DNA of 64,000 nt from the NCBI GenBank assembly GCA_012861695.1, contig JAAOOA010000187.1, positions 372,001-436,000 of the forward strand, written 5' to 3'. Made by a program: the position numbers and the translations under genes. Below the pieces are notes generated by a model. It was not told the DNA's origin, made no database searches, and worked only from the letters and a program-made list of their open reading frames with translations. Each line of letters starts with the position of its first letter. Position 1 is the first letter of the stretch. This stretch comes from Trematomus loennbergii. Lineage: Eukaryota > Chordata > Actinopteri > Perciformes > Nototheniidae. Positions 45,099 to 56,728 of the stretch are shown here, in pieces.

Positions 45099-45474
45099 GG
45101 GTGTTTCTCAATCGCGAGTAAAGCTGCTTCAGAGCCACTATTTCAAGCATACTACGTCATCGAGTGCCGCCGAAGTACTGTTCCAATCTCCAGCATACTT
45201 GGAAATCTACCGTTTGGAGAAATATCGAGGCTGCACATGAGTAGACTCCGCGGTCTTAAAATCCCCACAATGCTTTGCGCACGGACCAATTTCCCCAAAT
45301 CTGTGGCGGAAGATGTAAGGCGGGGCCTCTCATATGACGCACACCTGCACACTTGCTAGCCTGTTCCACTCTTTGTTTTCCGAATGGCAGGAAGTATTCT
45401 TGACTCGCTTCTGAAGCAAGATGCTCGGCAGACATGTGCTACCAAGCAAGCGTACTCGCGATTGAGAAACACCC
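45099..45474 (+). mobile_element. MITE family D, copy 1
   Basis: Ends GGGTGTTTCTCAATCGCGAG and CTCGCGATTGAGAAACACCC are perfect 20-bp inverted repeats. The 376-bp interior is non-coding and lacks about 16 bp present in copy 2 (48614-48630). No target duplication is readable at this copy. Confidence 0.88.
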
Positions 45475-46243
45475 AGAGGCTGCGTTTCACTTCGGTTAAA
45501 TGGATTCCTTGCGTCCCTCACTTGCGTCGTTTCCCTGCGTTTAGTCCCTCCCACCAGGGAAGCATGGAGAGACGCAAGGAAACCACGAGAAGCAGGGAAA
45601 TGAGTTTTAAGAGCAATGGGACGTCCTTTCCTCCGGAGCGTCACGTGAAGCGACGTCCGTTTGTGATGACGCTGCACAGCTGATCGTCTGACAGCAGCTC
45701 TGTCCCCGTTATTTTCACAAACACCCCCGCCTCTGTTAGTACACATTTACTGACACAAACATTTGTATCATCTGTTGTAGACCCAAATAAATCAAATCAA
45801 ATAAGAACTCATTCTCAAAAAAGATAAACGCCATTCTTAAAATGTATAAACGAACAATAGTTGGATTAATATTGATTAGAGTGCACAATATAAATAAAAT
45901 AATTGAGAGAAAAAAGAGATATCTTATCTATCAAAACCCAGTTAGATTAACATTCATTGGATTGCACACTTTGTTTGTTTGTGTGGATATGTAGCAAATT
46001 AACATGTTAAATAGCACTTAATGACTGACTGAATGGAAATGACAATAAATGAAAATGTAAAACGAAAAAAGCGATCATGAAAATGTTTCCAATAAATGAA
46101 TAAAATGATTTTTGACCACTTTGTTGTTCAGATATATCACATATTTGTAACTGAATGATGCATTCATTGAAACAAAACACAGTATGAACTGAGGAGTGAG
46201 TCCCGTGAGGTTCATGTATTTTCTTCACTCCGCTGGGAAACTG
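45475..46243. other. Spacer with a GC-rich block
   Basis: GC-rich, MITE-like text around 45480-45690 contains an imperfect inverted pair (CCTTGCGTC / GACGCAAGG at 45507 and 45570). Beyond 45750 it is AT-rich. No gene recognised. Confidence 0.35.
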
Positions 46244-46251
46244 CTCTCATG

Positions 46252-46950
46252 TAGGGGTGGGCGGATTGATCCCAAAATATCGATACTTCCGATATTACGT
46301 TACGTTTCAAAATATCGATACTCGAGCCAATAGGATCGATACTTTTATACTTTTTTCCCCCTCTCCTCTACTCGTCAATTTCATCAAAAACTATGTGCAG
46401 ACGAACACAATGCACTCTTTTCTTCTCTCTCCAGTGCTGTCCTCCTCTCCTCGAGGCTCGCGCACGCGCAGCGCGCTCCCTGCCTGAACGCCGATTATCA
46501 AGCTGACTGACAGCAGCCAGCAGGACAGGACAGCAGCAGCCAGTGAGTGCGACACACACACGCATGATGGCTGAGAGAAAGAGGAGCGTTGTGTGGAGCT
46601 ATTTCACAACTGTCAATGAAAACTTAGCAAACTTTGATGTGTGCAAGAAGGCAGTTCGCTACTGTGGCCACTTTGTATTGTTATTTTTCATGTTTGCATG
46701 TTTAAATTTGCAAAAGTAAAATGTTTATTTGTCTATAAAAACTGTCCTGTCTTTATTCATGAAAATGAATTCAGATTTAGTCTATTTATGATGCATTCAG
46801 CTCAAAAATCATGTCATGCAGCTCTCCCCTATATGAAAGTACATAAGAAGCTTTTCATTTTAAAAAGTATCGGTATCGGTATCAGCGATACTGGCCCTGA
46901 AATACTTGGTATCGGATCAAATCCAGATTTTGTGGTATCGCCCACCCCTA
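46252..46950 (+). mobile_element. hAT-N element with 8-bp duplication
   Basis: Ends TAGGGGTGGGCGGATTG and GGTATCGCCCACCCCTA, with a perfect CTCTCATG duplication at 46244-46251 and 46951-46958. Subterminal regions are rich in TATCGATAC-like repeats. The interior holds the first part of a hAT transposase gene, so this 699-bp element is an internally deleted derivative. Confidence 0.93.
46564..46725 (+). pseudogene. BED-finger start of a hAT transposase
   Basis: From ATG at 46564 or 46567 the frame encodes AERKRSVVWSYFTTVNENLA followed by CKKAVRYCG, then leaves homology. The VWSYF segment opens the BED zinc finger of ZBED-like hAT transposases, and the two Cys positions are close to, but not a clean, CxxC pair. 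The deletion joint follows RYCG, where the finger's His pair should come. It is the first exon relic of the parent hAT element. Confidence 0.6.
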
Positions 46951-46958
46951 CTCTCATG

Positions 46959-48500
46959 TCAAGAAGCATCAGATCAGTGCATGCGCTGCATCGTCCAATC
47001 AGTGAGCGATACACAGTAAGGGGGCGGGGCGAGTGTCTGGGGATTTCATCGAAGGATGGTCTGGTGGTTCCTCGATTATAGCTCCTCCATTATCGCTCCT
47101 CGCTCCTCGCTCCTCGGGCAAAAATAAGGCCATTGGGACGCTACTCAAGATGGCGCAGACAAATCAACTTCCGGTGAGACCGAGACCGAGGAGCGAGGAA
47201 ATTAAAAATAAGAGAAGTGAAACGCAGCCAGAGACAGAAAGCAACAGACAAGACAGGGGTTGAACACTTTTCAAACTAAAACAGGAAACCAAAAAGACAG
47301 ATCTACACAGGACAAAAATAAAACACAGAAAGATTGTGACATTTTTAATGAACATATTCCGATTATAACAGTTTTTGGGACGGTTGGCAAATGAAATTCT
47401 CAAACAACTTTAGTTTGTGCTTCATTTTTATCATTATTTTTATTTTCATGTACACTGCAAGGGAGCAAAAAATGATACAGCACAGAAGTAGCAGAACTGG
47501 ACCAAAACAAACCTTTTTATAGCAATTATAAAAAGAATAAGTAAGAAAAAGGCCTAAAGAATAATTTGCCCCCTTATTCTACCACACAATTGTTTGTGTG
47601 TGGTTGTGTGGGAAGAAGAATGAAAAAAATAGAGAAGACGGCAAAAAAGGAAGACAGTATGAACAAAATAGAAAAAAACAAGAGAAATTACAACCCGAGG
47701 TGATCAATCATCACACAAAACAAACAGGGATGTACCAGCAATTCAGAAGCATGTAAAGATTTTCATTTAAATCTATAGTTTTCATAAGATAATGCTAAAG
47801 CCTCCTCTATTTTAATTATAAACCCACTGTTTGAGAGAAAGGATTGATTGTACACTGCATGAAAATATCGGTACCACAGCTGAGTTTAATAACAGGATCC
47901 ACCCTTCCCCCTCTGTCTGTACATGGTGTACTCTGACATGTATGGGGTGATTAATCATAAGCAGGCGCTCCCTCGGCCACAGTCTCTGCAGAGAGACCTG
48001 ACACCTATTAGCATGTAATTACTGAACCCCCATTAACATCTGTTACCCTCACAGCGTCCAATATTTGTTCAGACGCGACCGTCATGTTTAATCTTTGCTC
48101 ATACATACCCATCATCATAAAGCTGTCGCACGTATGACATGTACCGTGACCTTGAGTCAAAGTCAACTCTCTGACAGTGCATCAATTAAATGTCAGAAAC
48201 GGAGTGGCTTCAAAGGATAAAGCAGTACAAAATGGCCAGAATAAGTTGGGCATTGTTTCTGATAGCGACGTTTCTGATAGGGACGTGGTTCCACATTTCT
48301 GATATTACGTCATATCTGACGCAAATCTGGATCAGCTCCGTTGTACCTCTGTTTTTAGAGATGTGGGTACGGAGGAAAAGAGAGAGGCTTTTATTTTCTG
48401 ACACTTCGTGAGTTCCCTGGCACACCCACCGACATTGACTTAGCAAAATAAAAAAAAATTCCAGCGGAGAAACTTCCCCACTTCACCACATACACACACT
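46959..48500. other. No host gene recognised; GC-rich block near 47020-47200
   Basis: At 47068-47115 GATTATAGCTCCTCC and repeated GCTCCTC phrases resemble the tandem repeat at 10313. It is followed by an AAGATGGCG phrase at 47148. The rest, to 48500, is AT-rich with no recognisable element end. Confidence 0.4.
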
Positions 48501-48892
48501 GGGTGTTTCTCAATCGCGAGTAAAGCTGCTCCAGAGCCACTATTTCAAGCATACTACGTCACCGAGTGCCGCCGAAGTACTGTTCCAATGTCCAGCATAC
48601 TTGGAATTCTACCGAGCCCGGCGTACTTCGTTTAGAGAAATTTCGAGGCTGCACATGAGTAGACTCCGCGGTCTTAAAATCCTCACAATGCTTTGCGCAC
48701 GGACCAATTTCCCCAAATCTGTGGCGGAAAATGTAAGGCAGGGCCTCTCATATGACGCACACCTGCACACTTGCTAGCCTGTTCCACACTTTGTTTTCCA
48801 AATGTCAGGAAGTATTCTTGACTCGCTTCTGAAGCAAGATGCTCGGCAGACATGTGCTACCAAGCAAGCGTACTCGCGATTGAGAAACACCC
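48501..48892 (+). mobile_element. MITE family D, copy 2
   Basis: The same 20-bp ends (GGGTGTTTCTCAATCGCGAG and complement) and 392 bp in all, close to copies at 45099 and 61990. It includes the AGCCCGGCGTACTTCG block that copy 1 lacks. No clean target duplication. Confidence 0.88.
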
Positions 48893-49185
48893 AACGACTG
48901 ATATTGTGGCCAGTTTGGATGCTATAATGCTTCCTTGTGATAATACTTTTCATTCTGGAAAACAAAGAATGCCATTTTCTATGCTTAATATATTTTACAA
49001 TCCACCTGCTCTTAATTTGGTTCACTGGTTCATATTTGTTTTATGTATTTAGCTTGCATAAAATTCTAATATTGCATTCTCATTTTCTGTCCAATCTAGT
49101 CATTCAGTTAGTTTAACATTATAATATAATATATCAATTAATTGTATATAAAACAATATATTGCCTACAGCACTTGGATGGTAGG
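48893..49185. other. AT-rich spacer
   Basis: No recognised feature before the hAT insertion at 49194. Confidence 0.4.
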
Positions 49186-49193
49186 GTCACAGT

Positions 49194-50344
49194 TAGGGCT
49201 GTGCATCTTCACTGGTCTCACGATTCGATTCGATTACGATTATCCTGTCAACGATTCGATTCAATTCGATATCCCGATGCATCACGATGCATCACGATTC
49301 ATACCAATGCGTTGCATCTTCAATTTTCTATATTACTGCACATGGCTTATTTTTCATCAATGCATACATGCAGAACTCTCTTTTTATTATTTAGAAAGTG
49401 CTTCAGAAATCAATAACATAAATGTCTTGACATTAATTTATAAACCAAAATAAATAAATTGTATAGGTCTAGCCTCCCTATATCTGTGTGTGAAGTTGTT
49501 CCATCCTCAAAAACAAAAAACTAATGCTTCTGCAGTCTAGCTGCAGCTTCTAGCAACGGTCTTCTGTTAAAAAAAGGACACTGAATGTCCTGAATGTGGC
49601 ATCACACACAGGACTTGAGTCTGAACACAGCAGACAACAGGAGTATTTACAATAGCATATACAAACAAAAATACTGCATGTGGGTGCACACTTACATTCT
49701 CTGTCTTACTGTTACATAAATCCCATGAATGTATGAGATTAAGTTAGCTTCATTATATCTCAATCAGTGATTAAGTGAATAATAAAGTTTCTATCGGGTC
49801 ACTATCAGCCTGTCACTCATTATTTTCAGGGAGGGGGCGGGTTTGGAGGAACGGAGAGGAGACGGTGATCGCGGAAGCTTTTTTCCTCCTGCCTTCACAA
49901 ACTTTACACACGTATATATCGTCTGAAAATTGCTAGAGGACATTCATACTCTGCAATCCAAGACTTAATTAAATCCACCAAAAACCTGACATGATTTGAA
50001 AAACATAAATCCCTGTGTCTCTGAGCCACAGCGACACGGAGTGATTCAGAGCGGGTCCTTCTGCTGTTGGTTCTGGACTGGTGTTCTTGTGTTGGTGGAT
50101 AAAGCAGACTGCTCCGTGTTTGGTGTTGCTGTGCCGCTGTCACGTCTGTTCCCTGATCTCTGCGTCACCGACCGATTTGATATTAAAGTGACAGAAAATA
50201 AACGTTATAGTAAAGCCGCGGCCGGAAAATCAGGAAGCAACGTTACTACGCTATAATCGATTATCTTCCGTCACTGCATCGATACCGAATCGTCCACGTC
50301 CGCATCGCAATGCATCGTAGAAACGATTATTTTCAACACCCCTA
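49194..50344. mobile_element. Non-autonomous hAT element, 1151 bp
   Basis: Ends TAGGGCTGTGCATC and TTTTCAACACCCCTA, with a perfect GTCACAGT duplication at 49186-49193 and 50345-50352. Subterminal ACGATTCGATT and GATGCATC repeats are typical of this hAT group. No transposase sequence is recognisable inside. It lies beside a Tc1-type transposase relic. Confidence 0.93.
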
Positions 50345-50352
50345 GTCACAGT

Positions 50353-50640
50353 GTAGAGAAGACACAGAGAAGGCTTTGCTGATTTCTGTACCGATAGAGT
50401 AGGAGTGGAGAGGATGGGATGGCCTGCAGTCCTGACCTCAACCTCATTGAACCCCATTTTGGGATCGACTTGGCCCTGCTGTCCGTGCCAGAGTGACCAA
50501 CACAACCACGTTGGCTGACTTGGGACAAATGCTGGTTGAAGAAAGAGATGCCATCCCACATCAGTGTGCGACCAGGCTGGTGACCAGCATGAGGAGTAGA
50601 GGCTGTCGTGGCTGTGTTTGGTTCTTCCACACGCTACTGA
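50353..50640 (+). pseudogene. Tc1/mariner transposase C-terminal relic
   Basis: The plus strand encodes ACSPDLNLIEPHFG, the block holding the last catalytic acidic residue of Tc1-type DDE transposases (PDLNxIE). After a frameshift near 50490 it reads TLADLGQMLVEERDAIPHQC and VTSMRSRGCRG, the usual C-terminal region, ending about 50620. The N-terminal two thirds are absent. Frameshifts and stops show it is long dead. Confidence 0.7.
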
Positions 50641-51005
50641 GCCTGATTGTTAAATAAATAAATAGTTAATAAATCAATTGCTGCCAATATGTCTTTATTT
50701 ATCAGCCTTCAATCGTCCAATCCACCATACAACACCAAATTAGAGTCAGCAGCAAACAAAGCTGTTTGGCATTGGCAGAGGACATTTGTCACACAAATGC
50801 TTGTTCCTCACAAATGTGTGGTACCGTTGGAAAGGTAAGAAAACAGGCTTTCCAACAGTATAAGATTTATTGATTATTGTAAAGCATTGTTACAACATAG
50901 AAATCATCTACCAAACATAAATTGCAGTGTTTCCCATACATTGATTCATTTGTGGCGGGCTGACACAATTAAATATCGTTTGCCACAAATGTTGGTGGTC
51001 TAATG

Positions 51006-51142
51006 CAGGGGTTCCCAAACTTTTCAGCCCGCGACCATCAAAAAAACAGTGCCAGAGACTGGCGACCCCTGTCAACGGGGGGGATTTGTATTTATTAAAA
51101 TGTTCCGCACTATCGCGGGAATATCTCCGCAATGGAGCGAGC
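51006..51142. mobile_element. Left part of a second hAT element
   Basis: CAGGGGTTCCCAAACTTTT at 51006, followed by CAGCCCGCGACC, is the classic terminus of a Charlie-like hAT. A possible right end, AATTTGAGAAACACTG, lies at 55037-55052, but its flank does not match, so the partner is uncertain. Confidence 0.5.
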
Positions 51143-54100
51143 TTAAAGGTGGGGTAGGTAAGTTTGAGAAACCGCGCGAGATACACTTTTTGTTATATTC
51201 CATGGAATGCTCTTAACATCCCGATAGCAATGAATATCTTAAGTGAAGATGCGCCGGTGAAGATGGCCGCATCGTCTTTGTGCTCCTCTCCAACTTTGCC
51301 CATTTTCGTATTTTGTACATATTTATTTTACTTTTGCCGTTTTACTTTTAACATGGTTCGCAACATGCTAGCCGACCGCACCTACTCTGCCATACAATAT
51401 AGCAGAGAGGAACTTCTTCAATTGCGAAACTTCGTGGACAATAACCCTCCGACAACAATGGAGATTCACCATGGCTACCTGTTGCTGTTCTACCTGAGAG
51501 ACGCAAGAAGAAGACAAAGCGCGGGTGCCGGGCCGGGCTGCTGGTCAGACTGAGGAAACGAGAGAATCGACCCCCTCTTCCGAGTATTCTTCTGGCTAAT
51601 GTTCAATCCATTGAAAATAAGCTAGATGAACTCAGAAGCCGGATTGCTTTTCAACGGGACATTAAGAACTGTAACGTGTTAATTCTCACTGAGACTTGGC
51701 TCAACCCCGCTATCCCGGACTCCGCCATTGTCCCTGATGGATTCTCTATTTTTCGTCAGGACCGGACTGCTAACTCGGGGAAAAGTAAGGGAGGCGGTGT
51801 GTGTGTAATGACTAACAACAACTGGTGCTCAGATGTGAAGATTATTTCATCGGACTGTTCCGCACATCTAGAGCACCTCATGATCTCATGTCGGGCCTTC
51901 CATCTGCCGAGGGAATTCACATCTGTTGTGATAACAGCAGTGTATATCCCCCGCAGCCACTCGCCGACAACAACACGGCACTCGATCAGCTGTTTGGGAT
52001 TATTGAAAAACCGAGACTTCACGGCCAGATGCGGCGTTCGTTGTGGCCGGAGATTTCAACACCGCCAACATGAAGAAGGTTTTGCCAAAATATTACCAAC
52101 ACATCACTCCCGACGCGCGGGGGAAACATACTGGACCATGTTTATTCCCCTTTCCGGAATGGATATAAGGCTCTCCCTCGCCCTCCCTTCGGCAAATCAG
52201 ACCATATCTCACTACTGTTGTTGCCTGCGTACAAGCAGAAACTTAAAAGGGACAGACCGTAACAAGGACAGTACAACGATGGAGCGAGGAGTCAGATGCA
52301 GCACTGCAGGATTGCTTTGCATCTACGGATTGGAGTGTGTTTGAGGACAATAACATCAACACACACACGGACACTGTCATCTGCTACATTGGGAAATGCA
52401 TCGATGACGTGGTACCGAAGGTTTCTGTACGGACATTCCCAAATCAAAAGCCCTGGATAAACCGATGTGCGCGGCAAGCTGAAAGCGCGCACTATCGCGC
52501 ACAGCGGGAGATTTGGAGGAGTACAGGAAGTCTAGGTATGATCTCCGGAGAGCAATTAAAAATGCAAAGAGACAGTACAAAGAGAAGGTGGAATCTGACT
52601 TCAAAGGCTGTAACACTAGGAATATGTGGGCGGGACTAAGGACAATGACTGACTACAAAGGAGCAGCGGGGGGTGCTGCGGGAGTGTCTGCGTGCGCATC
52701 TCTCCCAGATGAGCTGAACAGTTTTTTTGCACGCTTTGAGAGCAGCCGGGCTGTGGAGGTACAGAGGGACCAGGAGCTACACTGCCCTTTTGTTTTAAAT
52801 AGGGCAGATGTGTGTAAATCCTTTAAAAGGGTTAACCCACACAAGGCTCCTGGACCTGATGGCATCCCTGGCCGTGTTCTCAGGGTGTGTGCAGTTCAGC
52901 TGGCAGAGGTGTTCACAGACATCTTCAACAGGTCCCTGCTGCAGTCTGTAGTCCCCACATGCTTCAAACACTCCACATCGTTCCTGTCCCAAAAAGACAA
53001 TCATCACCTGCCCCAACGACTACCGCCCAGTAGCACTCACCTCCACCATAATGAAGTGCTTTGAGCGGTTAGTCAAATCATTCATCACCTCCTCCCTCCC
53101 TGAATCTCTGGACCCCCTGCAGTTTGCCTACAGAGCAAACAGGTCCACAGACGACGCCATAGCCCTCACCCTCCACACTGCCCTCTCACACCTGGACCCG
53201 AAGAACAGGAACACATATGTGAGAATGCTGTTCATTGACTACAGTTCAGCATTCAATACCATTGTGCCCTCCAAGCTGGCCATCAAGCTCAGAGACCTCG
53301 GGCTCAACAGCGCCCTCTGTGACTGGATCCTGAACTTCCTGACGGGCAGACCCCAGGCAGTGCGGGTGGGAAACATCACATCCTCCACCCTGATCTCAAC
53401 ACCGGTGCCCCTCAAGGCTGCGTGCTCAGCCCTCTCCTCTACTCCCTGTTCACCCACGACTGCGTGGCCACACACAGCTCCAACACCATCGTGAAGTTTG
53501 CTGATGACACGACCGTCATCGGCCAGATCACAGACGATGACGAGACGGCGTACAGAGAGGAGGTCGAAAACCTGACATCTTGGTGCCAGGATAACAACCT
53601 CCATCTCAACATCAGCAAAACAAAGGAGCTGATTGTGGATTACAGGAAGCAGCAGGGAGAGGGACACGCCCCCATCGCCATCAATGGGACTACGGTGGAG
53701 AGAGTCAAAAGCTTCAGGTTCCTTGGGGTCCACATCACTGAGGACCTGACATGGTCTCTTCACACACCACCATCACCAAGAAAGCTCGACAGCGGCTCTT
53801 CTTCCTCCGCAGGTTGAGGAGGTTCAAAATGGATTCCAGGATACTCTGCAACTTCTACAGGTGCACGATAGAGAGTATCCTGACTGGCAGCATGACGGCC
53901 TGGTACGGCAGCTGCACCGACCTCGATCGTAAGGCTTTACAGAGGGTGGTGAAAACTGCACAGCACATCACCAGGACGGAGCTGCCATCCATGGAGGACC
54001 TTTACTCCCAGCGGCTCAGGAAGAAATCACTACGGATTATCAAAGACCCCCATCACCCCAGCCACAAACTGTTCTTTCTGTTGCCGTCTGGCAGACGTTA

Positions 54101-54229
54101 CCGCAGCATCCTGGCAAGGACAAGAAGATTCGGAGACTCTATAAGGAAGTGGAAGATTTTCTCCGGTTGTGTATTTTCAAATTCTAGCGATCTCGAGCCG
54201 GTTTCTCAACTTACCTACCCCACCTTTAA
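51143..54229 (-). mobile_element. TTAA element G containing a LINE body
   Basis: TTAA (51143-51146, 54226-54229) flanks ends AGGTGGGGTAGGTAAGTTTG and the complement, as in the small MITE at 27926. The left 100 bp and right 93 bp match that MITE (inverted). The roughly 190 bp that the MITE has between them is replaced by 2.9 kb of LINE coding sequence. The whole unit keeps both terminal repeats and both TTAA copies. Confidence 0.88.
51246..54136 (+). pseudogene. Rex/CR1-like LINE EN-RT polyprotein, no 3' end
   Basis: The N-terminus reads ADRTYSAIQYSREELLQLR (about 51370), then the AP-endonuclease: ILLANVQSIENKLDELRSRI, VLILTETWLNPAIPDSA, GFSIFRQDRT, GGGVCVM. After several frameshifts the linker SRYDLRRAIKNAKRQYKEK follows, then [55 protein letters not shown] (motif A), [12 protein letters not shown], a frame-shifted [17 protein letters not shown] (motif B) and [12 protein letters not shown] (motif C), then TKELIVDYRK, FRFLGVHITEDLTWS, QRLFFLRRLRRF and FLLPSGRRYRS. 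It stops at TRRFGDS, before the C-terminus and 3' UTR, and runs straight into MITE sequence. Confidence 0.88.
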
Positions 54230-55204
54230 GTTTCAGCCCAGCGCAACCCCCCTCTTCACACATGTTGCCACTTGTTTGTACCATTTTCAGGCGATTTGTA
54301 ATCTGTTCTAGAAAAACAATGTGTTTTTTTAGGATTTCAAGAAGCATATAGAACAAACAATGGATGTATTTTATGAACATTTATCCATGCAAGTAGATTT
54401 AGATGTTTTAGGAGTGAGATAGAGATTATTATCTAATATATGCATCCAATGAAGCATTGCATGAAGTCTGCTGATGATCAGAGGCTGTTGTTGGGGCTGC
54501 ATAAACGTTTTTTTATTTTGTTTGTAGGCAGACCATGCAGGCCAGCCCGATGGTCACCAAGGTTCATGTTTTAATAGCATTTTTACAAAAAAAGCCCAGG
54601 CGAGCCTAACATGTGAAAAAAGGGCTTAGACCTCAGAGAGTTAAACTTGGGCCTGCGGCCATAGTTTTACTGTATTTTGTTTTGAAAATCCACAGCGGAG
54701 GTTTGTGTCGTACTGCATGCGGTGTATTTTGCATATCTCTCAGTAGCCAACGATCTGTGAGTCTGTTGGCTCGGACATAAACTCCCTAATAAATGTAGTT
54801 CATAAGAGGTGTAAAACCTGTGAGCATTTTAAATCGCATTTGAACTAAATGCTTATATAATCTGTAGTTGTTCTTGTATTGTTGTGTGAACGAGGCGATA
54901 TAGAGAAGGTTAAGCTGTCATTATTAGGCTGTTAGGTACTGTTGGAGTGGTAAGCAGGCTATTGTTTTTGGATATTTTTGGAGTTAAGTGGTCCGTGAGT
55001 GTTTTTTTATTGATTAAGTGGTCATTGGTATGAAAAAATTTGAGAAACACTGTGCAAGTGTTTTGTCAACGGGGGGAGCCTCTCTGCAGGGAAATTATAC
55101 AGATGGCCAGTCCGCCCCTAAAAAATGTCTATGCACACGTTATTATTAATATTATATATATATAGGGGGGTCGCGAGATGATTACAAAATCTAAGGTCTA
55201 AGTC
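54230..55204. other. Interior of hAT shell H, no gene
   Basis: AT-rich sequence with no recognisable coding region. ATTTGAGAAACACTG at 55038-55052 is a possible hAT terminus. An (AT)n stretch is at about 55153-55163, followed by GGGGGGTCGCGAG. Confidence 0.4.
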
Positions 55205-55213
55205 TTAAAGTCT

Positions 55214-55379
55214 AAGGCCCCTTAACCTATTTGGGTGGCCTACGCATCCATCCCCCCCCTCAAATAACAAAATGCGAGTTATTGGCTACTGTGGCAGACC
55301 ATGTTCTAGTTGCTCTGTGTTGCGTCTTATTTGAGGGGGGGGTGGATGCGTGGGCCACCCGAATAGATTAAGGGGCCTT
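55214..55379. repeat. Foldback element with about 54-bp arms
   Basis: AAGGCCCCTTAACCTATTTG...CCTCAAATAA (55214-55267) is inverted at 55327-55379 with about 90% identity, around a 59-base loop. It would form a long hairpin in RNA or single-stranded DNA. A small foldback MITE is the simplest explanation. Confidence 0.85.
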
Positions 55380-55712
55380 TGGCTTTTCTTGCCGGGGGGG
55401 TGCGTGCGGTGCCCCCACAAATGATAGAATCTTGAATCAATTCTGTGGAAACACTGAATTGCTGTTAAGTTTATATAAAAAATATATTGTTTTATATAAA
55501 ATGAATTGATATATATTAGCTGTACACTTTATGGATATATCAGTTTTTTATGGAAAACTTTACCATTAAATCCCGTCCAAATAATCTTGCTGCTGTTGCT
55601 CCTCTTGGTAGTTGAGACAATAGCAATGATCCAACCTGGCAACTCCGGCTTCCTGGCAGCTGTCAATCAAAGTCCAGTGGCTCCGCCCCAAAGTGTCCGA
55701 ATATTTTCACGC

Positions 55713-55750
55713 GCGCAGACCCTTTATATATACAGTCTATGGCGCAGACC
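55713..55750. repeat. 20-mer TIR-like block with 9-bp direct repeats
   Basis: CTTTATATATACAGTCTATG (55722-55741) is flanked by GCGCAGACC on both sides (55713-55721, 55742-55750), perfect to nine bases. Compare 15417-15452. At this place it coincides with the outer terminus of element R. Confidence 0.8.
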
Positions 55751-56033
55751 AAGCGGCAAACTCTGGGGCAGAGCCGGGAGGCCAATAAGGAAGTGCCTCA
55801 AACTGCAGTTCATCTAGTGGCCAGTAGGAGCAGTCTGCAGAAGGGAGCAATTGCCATAGACCCCCATGTTAAAATGCCCAACTTTACAGCAGAAATACTA
55901 AGTTTACATCGTGGTTCAAAAAAATATATTCTCTGTATAGTTAGATTCCCCCTTCATGACAACTGTGTGAGGGGTCAATTTTTTCTCAACTCATCTGTTT
56001 AGTTAATATTCAGTCTTAAGGTTATGCATACAT

Positions 56034-56263
56034 TTTCCACCACAGATTTGGGGAAATTGGTCCGTGCGCAAAGCATTGTGGGGATTTTAAGACCGCGGAG
56101 TCTACACATGTGCAGCCTCGAAATTTCTCGCTACGAAGTACGCCAGGCTCGGTAGATTTCCAAGTATGCTGGAGATTGGAACAGTACTTCGGCGGCACTC
56201 GATGACGTAGTATGCTTGAAATAGTGGCTCTGAAGCAGCTTTACTCGCGATTGAGAAACACCC
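56034..56263 (-). mobile_element. MITE family D, copy 3, truncated
   Basis: Contains the half of D from CCACAGATTTGGGGAAATTGG to the intact terminus TCGCGATTGAGAAACACCC at 56263. The other half is missing. It is inserted in R copy 2 next to AGGGACTCTGCC. Confidence 0.85.
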
Positions 56264-56728
56264 AGGGACTCTGCCTGCTCAGCTCATGCGGGGTACATAA
56301 CTTGAACTCTGCCATGTTTGTTTGTTCTTCATGCTTATATCGGACTATTGTGACTCGCTCTGCGGTTAAAACAGACGGTACATGAATGCGGTTTTGCGGT
56401 AGTGAAATTCGAGTACTTTATTTATGTGTTTATGATTTTAATCAGCTACGTAATGAATGTTAAGGCTTGGGTTAGCATGTAAGCGAGTGGTAGCTAGCTA
56501 CATCTGTGCTAACGATGCTAATCGTAGCCTCCAAGTTAAAACGAAATAGAGAAGTGTTAAGCGTTAAGTGGGATAATACTGTAGATCAAACGGCTTCTGT
56601 TTGAGGTTGGTAAAATAATGGCGCATTTCCACTACACGGCCTCGCTCGGTATGGCTAGGCCTCGTTAGGACTGGCTCACTTTATGGCGCATTTCCATTAC
56701 AGTTTAGGAACTGGGGTAGTATCTATAG

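Larger units (their letters stand above)
50925..55456. mobile_element. hAT shell element H, heavily nested
   Basis: Left end CAGTGTTTCCCATACATTG (50925) and right end CTGTGGAAACACTG (55456) are inverted repeats; the interiors also match (TTGATTCATT versus the complement of AAGAATCTTGAATCAA-type text). Only AATTG is repeated outside, shorter than the 8 bp expected, so one flank may have mutated. Inside are another hAT terminus (51006), the TTAA composite (51143-54229) and a foldback (55214-55379). Confidence 0.65.
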
